Below, in pieces: positions 7,894 through 13,883 of a stretch of DNA of 27,593 bases. The position numbers and the translations under genes were made by a program. This DNA is from an uncultured Eubacteriales bacterium (lineage in GTDB: Bacteria; Bacillota; Clostridia; Oscillospirales; CAG-272). How positions within the stretch are numbered: the first letter of the stretch is position 1; every line of letters starts with the position of its first letter. The DNA lies in the NCBI GenBank assembly GCA_934385225.1, contig CAKRPQ010000021.1, forward strand, positions 1 through 27,593, written 5' to 3'. Below the pieces are notes generated by a model. The model saw only the letters and a list, made by a program, of their open reading frames with translations, ran no database searches and was not told the DNA's origin.

Positions 7894-8151
7894 TCAGTCG
7901 GAAATGTAGGGGAGCAGAGCAACCTGACGAGCGCGCTTGATAGCGGTCGTAAGTTCACGCTGATGCTTTGCACAAGTTCCGGAAATTCTTCTGGGAAGGA
8001 TCTTTCCACGCTCGGAAATGAACTTTCTGAGCTTTGCGGAATCCTTATAGTCAATGTAAGCTACCTTGTCGGCACAGAATACGCAAACCTTTTTTCTTTT
8101 GCGGTTGATTCTGACCGGGCGCTGTACTACTTCTCTCTCGGCGTTATCCAT
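7894..8151 (-). CDS. rpsR: Small-subunit ribosomal protein bS18
   Basis: Component of the 30S platform that binds 16S rRNA together with bS6. The 85 residues contain the hallmark YIDYKD, LRKFISERGKILPRR and GTCAKHQRELTTAIKRARQVALLPY. C23, C26, C60 and H63 form a zinc-ribbon-like set, so this is the metal-binding (C+) form. The minus-strand ATG follows AGGAGG by 10 bases. It is the last gene of rpsF-ssb-rpsR, the conserved bacterial order, and ends just before the shared terminator. Confidence 0.97.
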   Translation of the reverse strand: MDNAEREVVQRPVRINRKRKKVCVFCADKVAYIDYKDSAKLRKFISERGKILPRRISGTCAKHQRELTTAIKRARQVALLPYISD

Positions 8152-8193
8152 CTTATGAAAACCTCCTGTTATAATTTTGTTTACCCGACCGTA

Positions 8194-8646
8194 TCAGAAC
8201 GGCAGGTCGTCGTCACCCTTGATTTCTTCAAACTTCGGCGCATCTGCCGGAGAAGAGAACGAGGGATCGGAATAGGCATCGGGCGTGTACTGACTTGCCG
8301 CGGGATTTTCGTTTCTCGAATCCACAAAGTTCACCTCGTCTGCGACAATATCGGTAGCATAGCGCTTTTTACCGTCATTGTCTGTCCACGAACGGTTTTG
8401 GAGAGTTCCGACCACGAAAACGGACGAACCTTTCTTGAAAAACTTGCTTACAAATTCCGCCGTCTGTCTCCACGCGGTGACATTGAAAAAGTCTGCCTGC
8501 GGCTGCTGTGCGGAATCCTTGGAATATCTGCGGTTGACAGCGACACTGAAAGTCGTTACCGAAATCCCCGTAGCTGTCTGTTTAAGCTCAGGGTCGGCTG
8601 TGAGTCTTCCTCCGAGCATAACGCGGTTAAAGTTGAAGTTAGCCAT
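8194..8646 (-). CDS. ssb: Single-stranded DNA-binding protein
   Basis: Binds single-stranded DNA as a tetramer during replication, repair and recombination. The 150-residue protein has an N-terminal OB fold (about 1-110) with FNRVMLGGRLTADPELK, FSVAVNRR and FFNVTAWRQTAEFVSKFFKKGSSVFVVG. A low-complexity Pro/Ser/Ala linker follows, and the acidic tip DDDLPF (145-150) is the partner-docking tail. The ATG has AAGGAGG upstream on the minus strand. It sits between rpsF and rpsR, as in Bacillus and most Firmicutes, consistent with the main replication SSB. Confidence 0.97.
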   Translation of the reverse strand: MANFNFNRVMLGGRLTADPELKQTATGISVTTFSVAVNRRYSKDSAQQPQADFFNVTAWRQTAEFVSKFFKKGSSVFVVGTLQNRSWTDNDGKKRYATDIVADEVNFVDSRNENPAASQYTPDAYSDPSFSSPADAPKFEEIKGDDDLPF

Positions 8647-8680
8647 TACGATGCCTCCTTAAATAAGCCCTTACCTTTGA

Positions 8681-9067
8681 TTATTCGGCTGCGTTTTCCG
8701 TCTCGGCATTTGCAGCGGCTTCTGCGGCTGCGGCAGCCTCGGCAGCTCTTGCCTTCTTTGCTGCAACCTTCTTGGGGTCGAGCTTTACGACAAGCGCACG
8801 CATGACAGCCTCGTCAATGTTGAAGAGACGTTCAAGTTCTGCCGGGAAATCGGGCTCACTCTTGAAAGTTACAACGACATAGTAGCCTTCGGGAATATCA
8901 TTGATGGGATATGCGAGTCTGCGTTTGCCCCACTCGTTTGTTTCCTCAATGGTACCGTTAGCGGCTATCAGTCCCGTGAACTTCTCCACTGCTGCCTTTA
9001 CAGCATCTTCGCCGTTTTCGCAGTTTACGACAAACAGTGCTTCATAAGAATTGATTACCTTATCCAT
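8681..9067 (-). CDS. rpsF: Small-subunit ribosomal protein bS6
   Basis: 30S platform protein that forms a heterodimer with bS18. The core (about 1-96) has the family patterns YEALFVVN, EWGKRRLAYPINDIPEGYYVVVTFKSEP and IDEAVMRALVVKLD. A tail of about 28 residues is rich in Ala, Lys and Glu, common in larger bS6 proteins. GGGAGGTG precedes the minus-strand ATG by five to six bases. It is the first gene of its operon, behind a perfect-consensus promoter and a structured leader of about 90 bases that could carry the bS6:bS18 autoregulatory site (inference). Confidence 0.97.
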   Translation of the reverse strand: MDKVINSYEALFVVNCENGEDAVKAAVEKFTGLIAANGTIEETNEWGKRRLAYPINDIPEGYYVVVTFKSEPDFPAELERLFNIDEAVMRALVVKLDPKKVAAKKARAAEAAAAAEAAANAETENAAE

Positions 9068-9092
9068 TTTTACACCTCCCTATGGACTTTCG

Positions 9093-9128
9093 ACCGTGAA
9101 ATTGATTGTGATTTTGATTTTTCACGGT
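9093..9128 (-). promoter_or_regulatory. Leader hairpin upstream of rpsF, candidate bS6:bS18 regulatory element
   Basis: Reading the minus strand, a perfect 9-bp stem ACCGTGAAA / TTTCACGGT closes an 18-base AT-rich loop. Outside it, CTT on the 5' side can pair with AAG after a three-base CGA bulge on the 3' side. A smaller hairpin (ACAGG, six T, CCTGT at 9135-9150) lies upstream. The element sits between the transcription start near 9155 and the rpsF ribosome site. The rpsF leader of many bacteria carries an autoregulatory RNA bound by bS6:bS18; I cannot test the match to that model. Confidence 0.45.
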
Positions 9129-9161
9129 AAGGAGACAGGAAAAAACCTGTTTCGGGTAAGT

Positions 9162-9190
9162 ATTATATCATATTTATTTGCTTTTGTCAA
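9162..9190 (-). promoter_or_regulatory. Sigma-A promoter of rpsF-ssb-rpsR
   Basis: On the minus strand a perfect TTGACA (9185-9190) and a perfect TATAAT (9162-9167) are separated by exactly 17 bases. The expected start point is near 9155. Confidence 0.93.
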
Positions 9191-9209
9191 GCATTTTTTA
9201 AATTTACAC

Positions 9210-9238
9210 TTGATTTTTCTGCCGAAATAATGTAAAAT
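9210..9238 (+). promoter_or_regulatory. Candidate sigma-A promoter of the MBL-fold gene
   Basis: TTGATT (9210-9215), a 17-base spacer and TAAAAT (9233-9238). It lies back to back with the rpsF promoter and about 35 bases before the TTG start at 9273. An overlapping alternative is TTTACA-N17-AATAAT from 9203. Confidence 0.6.
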
Positions 9239-9260
9239 TTTCATTAAATGAAGGTCTTAA

Positions 9261-9265
9261 AGGAG
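9261..9265 (+). promoter_or_regulatory. Ribosome binding site supporting the TTG start at 9273
   Basis: AGGAG preceded by AA, with a seven-base gap to TTG. There is no nearby in-frame ATG that would keep the membrane anchor. Confidence 0.75.
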
Positions 9266-9272
9266 AATTATC

Positions 9273-10139
9273 TTGGAAAAAACAAAAAAGTCGAAAAGAA
9301 ATCTGTTGCTTTTAATATTGGTTGTCGTCGCCGCGATCGGAATAAGGGTTTACGATTATATAAACGGCGGTGTCAGGCTTACAGAAGGTGAAGCGGAGCT
9401 TCATTTCATATATGTCGGTCAGGGTGACAGTACTCTCATAATGTGCGAGGAGGGAAATATCCTTATAGATGCGGGACCGTTCGAGGCGAGAAACGATGTT
9501 GTCACATATCTTGAAGGCGTAGGCGTAAAAGAGATCGAATACTGCATATTCACGCACCCACACGAGGATCATATCGGCGGCGCAAAGGCTGTTATCGAAA
9601 ATTTTGATGTAAAGAATGTGATTATGACCGACAGAACCGCGGACACAAAAACATATCTTAATCTTCTCGGCACGCTCGAAAAAAGCGACGCGAGGGTGTT
9701 GAAGGCAAGGATAGGCGATACATATTCCGTCGGTGATTTTGAATTTGAGATACTTGCGCCTTTTGACACGGGAAGCAAGGTAGATACGAACAACACGAGC
9801 ATAGTGATCCGTGCCGTTTTCGGCACTTCGTCAATGCTGTTTATGGGAGACGCGGAGTCGGGTGTTGAAGCCGAGCTTATAGAAGCATACGGCGACGGAC
9901 TTAGGAGCGATCTCATAAAAGTCGGGCATCACGGCTCAAAGACATCAAGCTCGCAGAAGTTTCTTGACGAGGTAAATCCAGAATATGCGGTGATTTCATG
10001 CGGAGTAGACAATATTTTTGCACACCCGCACAGAGAGACGATTGACAGACTGAATAAAATGGACGTAAAAATTTTCAGAACCGACAAAAGCGGGACGGTT
10101 GTTCTTCTTCTCGACGGTAAGAGCATTTATCTGAAATAA
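9273..10139 (+). CDS. Membrane-anchored ComEC/Rec2-like metallo-beta-lactamase-fold protein
   Basis: Single N-terminal membrane helix (about residues 10-24) followed by an exported metallo-hydrolase domain of the ComEC C-terminal type. The metal motif is THPHEDHIGG, with H95, H97, D99 and H100. Further motifs are IYVGQGDSTLI, LIDAGP, SMLFMGDAE and LIKVGHHGSKTSSS. ComEC MBL domains have been proposed to be nucleases acting on incoming DNA; the substrate here is unknown. It lacks the ComEC channel, so it is a stand-alone paralogue. The start is TTG at 9273, seven bases after AGGAG (9261-9265). It has its own divergent promoter, and no terminator is visible before the next promoter. Confidence 0.85.
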   Translation: MEKTKKSKRNLLLLILVVVAAIGIRVYDYINGGVRLTEGEAELHFIYVGQGDSTLIMCEEGNILIDAGPFEARNDVVTYLEGVGVKEIEYCIFTHPHEDHIGGAKAVIENFDVKNVIMTDRTADTKTYLNLLGTLEKSDARVLKARIGDTYSVGDFEFEILAPFDTGSKVDTNNTSIVIRAVFGTSSMLFMGDAESGVEAELIEAYGDGLRSDLIKVGHHGSKTSSSQKFLDEVNPEYAVISCGVDNIFAHPHRETIDRLNKMDVKIFRTDKSGTVVLLLDGKSIYLK

Positions 10140-10197
10140 ATCACGTGTCGTAACAGAAAATAAAATGTAAATTAAATAATAATATTCGGGAAGAGGC

Positions 10198-10226
10198 TTG
10201 ACAATCGGTTCGTTTCGTGATAGAAT
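10198..10226 (+). promoter_or_regulatory. Sigma-A promoter of the Na+ pump operon
   Basis: TTGACA (10198-10203), a 17-base spacer and TAGAAT (10221-10226). A second -10-like TATAAT lies at 10232-10237 but has only a poor -35. The mRNA leader to the ATG at 10322 would be about 90 bases. Confidence 0.85.
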
Positions 10227-10277
10227 TTTGATATAATCGGGGAAGAAGGTTTTTTGCCGTCCCCACAATTTTTTTGA

Positions 10278-10299
10278 ACATTTTACACATATAAAATGT
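10278..10299 (+). repeat. Inverted repeat in the pump-operon leader, possible operator
   Basis: ACATTTTA and TAAAATGT are perfect 8-bp inverted arms separated by CACATA. The right arm belongs to the 10-mer TAAAATGTAA (10292-10301), which recurs exactly at 10161-10170, upstream of the promoter. The repeat could bind a dimeric regulator or form an RNA hairpin. The region is AT-rich, which weakens the case. Confidence 0.35.
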
Positions 10300-10321
10300 A
10301 ATTACAGACGGAGGTGCAATT

Positions 10322-11800
10322 ATGGACGGAAATGTAAATTCCGCGAGCCTTTCAAAGAAGGACGTCAGAGCCGCGACAGCGGAAAAACTCAAAGATATGC
10401 TGAAAGATATCGACAATGCTTCTGCGGCAGGCTCAAAGAACGGCTTCTGTGCAAGAACGCGGATAGAGGCACTTTTCGATGATGGTACATTCACCGAAAT
10501 GGGGGCTTATGTCCGCCGCAAACAAAAAGAAAACGAATTTGAAGGAGTAATATGCGGTTACGGCGCGATCGACGGAAAACTCGTGTTCGCTTTTTCGCAG
10601 GACTCTTCAAGAATGAAGGGCGCGTTCGATGAAATGCACGCCGAAAAGATAGCGGGTGTTTATACAGCGGCAATGAAAAACGGCGCGCCTGTCGTCGGAA
10701 TATTCGACAGCATAGGTGCTATTGTGTATGACGGCGTTTCCGCGCTTGCCTCTTTCGGCAGAGTTATGAAATGCGTGTCCGACGCATCGGGCGTGATCCC
10801 GCAGATCGCGGTGATTCCCGGTGTTTGCGCCGGTTCTGCGGCTACCGTCGCCGCAATGTTTGACCTTGCCGTTACGGTCGAGGGCAAGACAAATATGTAT
10901 GTAAATTCGCCTTTCCTTCTCGGCGATAAGAACGGAAGCGCCGCTTTCGCCGCCGAAAACGGTCTTTCCGCAAAGGTTGCCGCCGATGAGGCGGAGGCTT
11001 ACAGAACCGTCAGAGAGCTCGTTTCGCTTCTTCCCTCGAACAACGCCGAGGGTATGAACACGGTCGAGACGGGCGACGATATAAATCGCCGCGTAGAAGT
11101 GAATGCAGGCGATATGAAGGGCGTCACGGAGCTTATCGGCGACGGTTGCAGGTTCTGCGAGCTTTATTCGTCCTATGCGCCCGAAATCATTACGGGTCTC
11201 ACGTCGTTCGGCAACATTGTGTCGGGCGTTATCGCGAACAATTCGCAGATAAACGGCGGCACGATTACGGTCGGCGCGGCAAGAAAAGCGGCAAGATTTG
11301 TTTCGTTCTGCGACAGCTTCAATATCCCGCTTGTAACGCTTGTCAATTCCGTCGGACTTGATATTTCCGAGAATGCCGAAAGAGCGCCTTTCGCGTCGGA
11401 GCTTGCAAAACTCGCGCTTGCTTACACCTCCTCCGAGAACGCAAAGGTTACGGTAGTCCTCGGCAAGGCTTACGGTGCCGCGTACACTCTTATGGGGTCA
11501 AAGTCGGTCGGTGCGGATATGGCGTTTGCGCTTGACAGCGCCGCGATAGGCGTGCTTCCTCCCGAATCCGCCGTTGCGTTCGTATGGAACGACAGAGTGA
11601 GCGGAAAGGGGTCGAGAGAAGAGCTTGAAAAGCAGTGGACAGAGATCTGCTCGTCTCCCGTCGATGCCGCCGAAAAGGGTGAAATAGACGACATAATCGA
11701 CGCATCCGAACTGCGCGCAAGAATATGCGGTGCCGTTTCAATGCTTGCAATGAAGTCGGAGATGTATCCCGACAGACGGCACCCCGTGCTTCCTCTCTGA
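10322..11800 (+). CDS. Divergent acyl-CoA-type carboxyltransferase subunit (MmdA/PccB-like)
   Basis: Carboxyltransferase of the family that moves CO2 between an acyl-CoA and biotin, the alpha subunit in methylmalonyl-CoA decarboxylase and the 12S subunit in transcarboxylase. Length (492) and a two-crotonase-domain layout fit. Recognisable parts are KNGFCARTRIEALFDDGTFTEM, GYGAIDGKLVFAFSQDSS, LVSLLPSNN and GKAYGAAYTLMGSKSVGADMAFA. Two normally conserved places differ: the SGGARIQEG region is SIGAIVYDG (130-138), and the AYGGAY region is AYGAAY (383-388). Substrate is therefore uncertain. GGAGGTG precedes the ATG. It is first in an operon with a biotin carrier and Na+ pump subunits and no biotin carboxylase, which points to decarboxylation or transcarboxylation. 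Confidence 0.8.
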   Translation: MDGNVNSASLSKKDVRAATAEKLKDMLKDIDNASAAGSKNGFCARTRIEALFDDGTFTEMGAYVRRKQKENEFEGVICGYGAIDGKLVFAFSQDSSRMKGAFDEMHAEKIAGVYTAAMKNGAPVVGIFDSIGAIVYDGVSALASFGRVMKCVSDASGVIPQIAVIPGVCAGSAATVAAMFDLAVTVEGKTNMYVNSPFLLGDKNGSAAFAAENGLSAKVAADEAEAYRTVRELVSLLPSNNAEGMNTVETGDDINRRVEVNAGDMKGVTELIGDGCRFCELYSSYAPEIITGLTSFGNIVSGVIANNSQINGGTITVGAARKAARFVSFCDSFNIPLVTLVNSVGLDISENAERAPFASELAKLALAYTSSENAKVTVVLGKAYGAAYTLMGSKSVGADMAFALDSAAIGVLPPESAVAFVWNDRVSGKGSREELEKQWTEICSSPVDAAEKGEIDDIIDASELRARICGAVSMLAMKSEMYPDRRHPVLPL

Positions 11801-11815
11801 TAAGGAGGTAACAAT

Positions 11816-12235
11816 ATGGCGAATATGTTTTTGAACGCAGACAGTCTTCTGCGCAAAATAGGCGACGCGGGCGAGGTTATCAAAGAAGAAGTCAATACGA
11901 CTACGATGACTCTCGGCGAAAGAACCGCGTACTGCCTCCAAAGAACGCTTATAGGTCTTATAATAGTCTTTGGCGTTCTGGCGATCATAATGCTGGTTCT
12001 TTATGTTTCGAAGTTCATTTTTTCAAGAGAAACGAAACCGAAGAAAACGGAAGAAAAGACAGAGACGGTAACGAATCAGGCGGAAGAACCCGCGCAAAAT
12101 GACGACGGCGAAGTCGTAGCCGCGATAATTGCCGCAATAACGGCAATGAGAGAGGAAGAAGGAAACGTCGGCGCGTTCCGCGTGGTTTCCTTCAAGCGCA
12201 GTCCCAAAATGAGACCGTGGAATCAGAATAAGTAA
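11816..12235 (+). CDS. OadG-like gamma subunit of a sodium-pumping decarboxylase
   Basis: Small single-pass membrane protein that in this family anchors and assembles the carboxyltransferase with the Na+-pumping beta subunit. The 139 residues have a membrane helix at about 44-69 (TLIGLIIVFGVLAIIMLVLYVSKFIF), an acidic Lys/Glu/Thr linker, and a C-terminal block GEVVAAIIAAITAM...FRVVSFKR typical of OadG-like proteins. The first 40 residues before the helix are longer than in classical OadG. AAGGAGGT precedes the ATG. It lies 15 bases after the carboxyltransferase gene and 16 bases before the biotin carrier. Confidence 0.82.
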   Translation: MANMFLNADSLLRKIGDAGEVIKEEVNTTTMTLGERTAYCLQRTLIGLIIVFGVLAIIMLVLYVSKFIFSRETKPKKTEEKTETVTNQAEEPAQNDDGEVVAAIIAAITAMREEEGNVGAFRVVSFKRSPKMRPWNQNK

Positions 12236-12251
12236 AAAGGGGTATTGAAAA

Positions 12252-12623
12252 ATGAAAAAATATAATGTTACAGTCAACGGTGTCCTTTACGAAGTAGAGG
12301 TAGAAGAAGCGGGCGAGGTTTCCGCACCCGTACAGACGACACCCGTAAGCGCACCCGCCGCTGCTCCGAAGGCAGCACCCAAAGCAGCTCCGAAAGCAGC
12401 CGCAGCAGGTTCGACAGTTATAAAAGCTCCTATGCAGGGAACGATTGTAAAGGTCAACGTAAAGGGCGGAGATGCTGTAAAGAAGGGCGACGTACTCGTT
12501 GTTCTTGAAGCTATGAAGATGGAAAACGACATTAAAGCTCCCGCAGACGGTACGGTTGCTTCGGTTGCGGTCTCGCAGGGCGACACGGTTGCGACCGACG
12601 ACGTTCTCGTATCAATGAACTGA
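12252..12623 (+). CDS. Biotin carboxyl carrier protein of the decarboxylase
   Basis: Carries CO2 on biotin from the carboxyltransferase to the membrane subunit. The 123-residue protein has a short N-terminal segment, an Ala/Pro/Lys linker (about 26-52, with three APKAA-like repeats) and a biotinyl domain (53-123). The attachment motif is EAMKM, with K89 as the biotinylated lysine. The linker is typical of the gamma/BCCP subunits of methylmalonyl-CoA decarboxylase and glutaconyl-CoA decarboxylase and of 1.3S transcarboxylase. It is the only biotin carrier in the operon, although two carboxyltransferases are encoded. The ribosome site is AAGGGG, about eight bases upstream. Confidence 0.93.
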   Translation: MKKYNVTVNGVLYEVEVEEAGEVSAPVQTTPVSAPAAAPKAAPKAAPKAAAAGSTVIKAPMQGTIVKVNVKGGDAVKKGDVLVVLEAMKMENDIKAPADGTVASVAVSQGDTVATDDVLVSMN

Positions 12624-12661
12624 CAGTCACCGATCTTTATAAGAAAGGGTGATAAATGTAA

Positions 12662-13864
12662 ATGAGTGAAATACTAACCAGTATCGGCGATTTCTTTACA
12701 TCGACCGGTATATCGAGACTTATAGACACTCCCGACTGGTGGAAGACGCTTATAATGTATGCAATCTCGTTTATCCTCGTCTATCTTGCGATAGTAAAGG
12801 GATTTGAGCCGCTTCTGCTTCTTCCGATAGCGATAGGAATGCTTCTTACCAACCTCCCGGGTGCGAATATGTTCCATATGGATCTGTTCATAAACGAAAC
12901 GGGCGATTTCAGCGTTGTAAAGGTGCTTCAAGAGGGCGGTCTGCTTGACCTTTTGTACCTCGGTGTAAAGCTCGGTATCTATCCGTCGCTTATATTTATG
13001 GGCATCGGCGCAATGACGGACTTTTCTCCGCTTATCGCAAACCCGAAGAGCCTTCTTATAGGTGCGGGCGCGCAGCTCGGCGTTTTCGTCGCCTACGACG
13101 GAGCAATAATGTCGGGCGCTTTCACACAGCTTGAAGCCGCTGCGATAGGTATCATAGGCGGTGCGGACGGTCCTACGGCAATTCTTGTTACAAAAACGCT
13201 TGCGCCCGCGCTTCTCGGCGCTATTGCCATTGCGGCGTACAGCTATATGGCACTTATCCCGATGATACAGCCGCCTTTCATGCGCCTTCTCACAACGAAG
13301 AAGGAAAGAAAGATAAAGATGACAACGCTTCGCACCGTTTCGAAGACGGAGAAGATAATTTTCCCAATCCTCGTTACGGCTGTTGTTTGTCTCATCGTTC
13401 CCGATGCCGCTCCGCTTGTCGGTTGCCTTATGTTCGGTAACCTCCTTAACGTCTGCGGCGTTACGGATCGTCTCTCAAAAACGGCGCAGAACGAACTTAT
13501 GAATATCGTCACGATATTCCTCGGAATCACAGTCGGCGCTACCGCCGATGCGAAGAACTTCCTCAGCGGTCAGACGGTGCTTATAATAATTCTCGGTCTT
13601 TGCGCTTTCTCGGTATCCACGATGGGCGGACTTCTCACGGCGAAGCTCATGTGCTTCCTTACACACGGTCAGATTAACCCTCTTATCGGTTCTGCGGGCG
13701 TTTCCGCCGTTCCTATGGCGGCACGCGTTTCGAATATCGAGGGGCAGAAAGAGGATCCGAGCAACTTCCTTCTCATGCACGCCATGGGACCGAACGTTGC
13801 GGGCGTTATAGGCTCTGCCGTTGCCGCGGGTGTGTTCCTTACATGGTACAGCGGACTTATGTAA
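12662..13864 (+). CDS. Sodium-translocating decarboxylase beta subunit (OadB/MmdB family)
   Basis: Polytopic membrane protein that releases CO2 from carboxybiotin and uses the energy to export Na+. The 400 residues match the family, which has about nine to eleven membrane segments. Motifs include FMGIGAMTDFSPLIANP, GAQLGVFVAYDGA, IGIIGGADGPTAIL (D169 corresponds by motif to the essential Asp of Klebsiella OadB), LVGCLMFGNLLNVCGVTDRL and GSAGVSAVPMAARVSN. The ribosome site is AAAGGGTG upstream of the ATG. The OadA-type gene follows 19 bases later. The family cannot be split into oxaloacetate or methylmalonyl specificity from this subunit, because it sees only carboxybiotin. Confidence 0.93.
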   Translation: MSEILTSIGDFFTSTGISRLIDTPDWWKTLIMYAISFILVYLAIVKGFEPLLLLPIAIGMLLTNLPGANMFHMDLFINETGDFSVVKVLQEGGLLDLLYLGVKLGIYPSLIFMGIGAMTDFSPLIANPKSLLIGAGAQLGVFVAYDGAIMSGAFTQLEAAAIGIIGGADGPTAILVTKTLAPALLGAIAIAAYSYMALIPMIQPPFMRLLTTKKERKIKMTTLRTVSKTEKIIFPILVTAVVCLIVPDAAPLVGCLMFGNLLNVCGVTDRLSKTAQNELMNIVTIFLGITVGATADAKNFLSGQTVLIIILGLCAFSVSTMGGLLTAKLMCFLTHGQINPLIGSAGVSAVPMAARVSNIEGQKEDPSNFLLMHAMGPNVAGVIGSAVAAGVFLTWYSGLM

Positions 13865-13883
13865 TTTAAGAGAGGTAACAGTA

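Noticed and set aside
7870..8805. Long plus-strand open frame across rpsR, ssb and part of rpsF
   Set aside because: It is antisense to three certain genes and begins inside the terminator region; composition is Arg/Leu-rich shadow sequence.
13821..13883. N-terminal extension of the OadA-type frame
   Set aside because: It overlaps the beta-subunit gene and lacks a ribosome site, while ATG 13884 has AGAGAGGT and begins the conserved protein.
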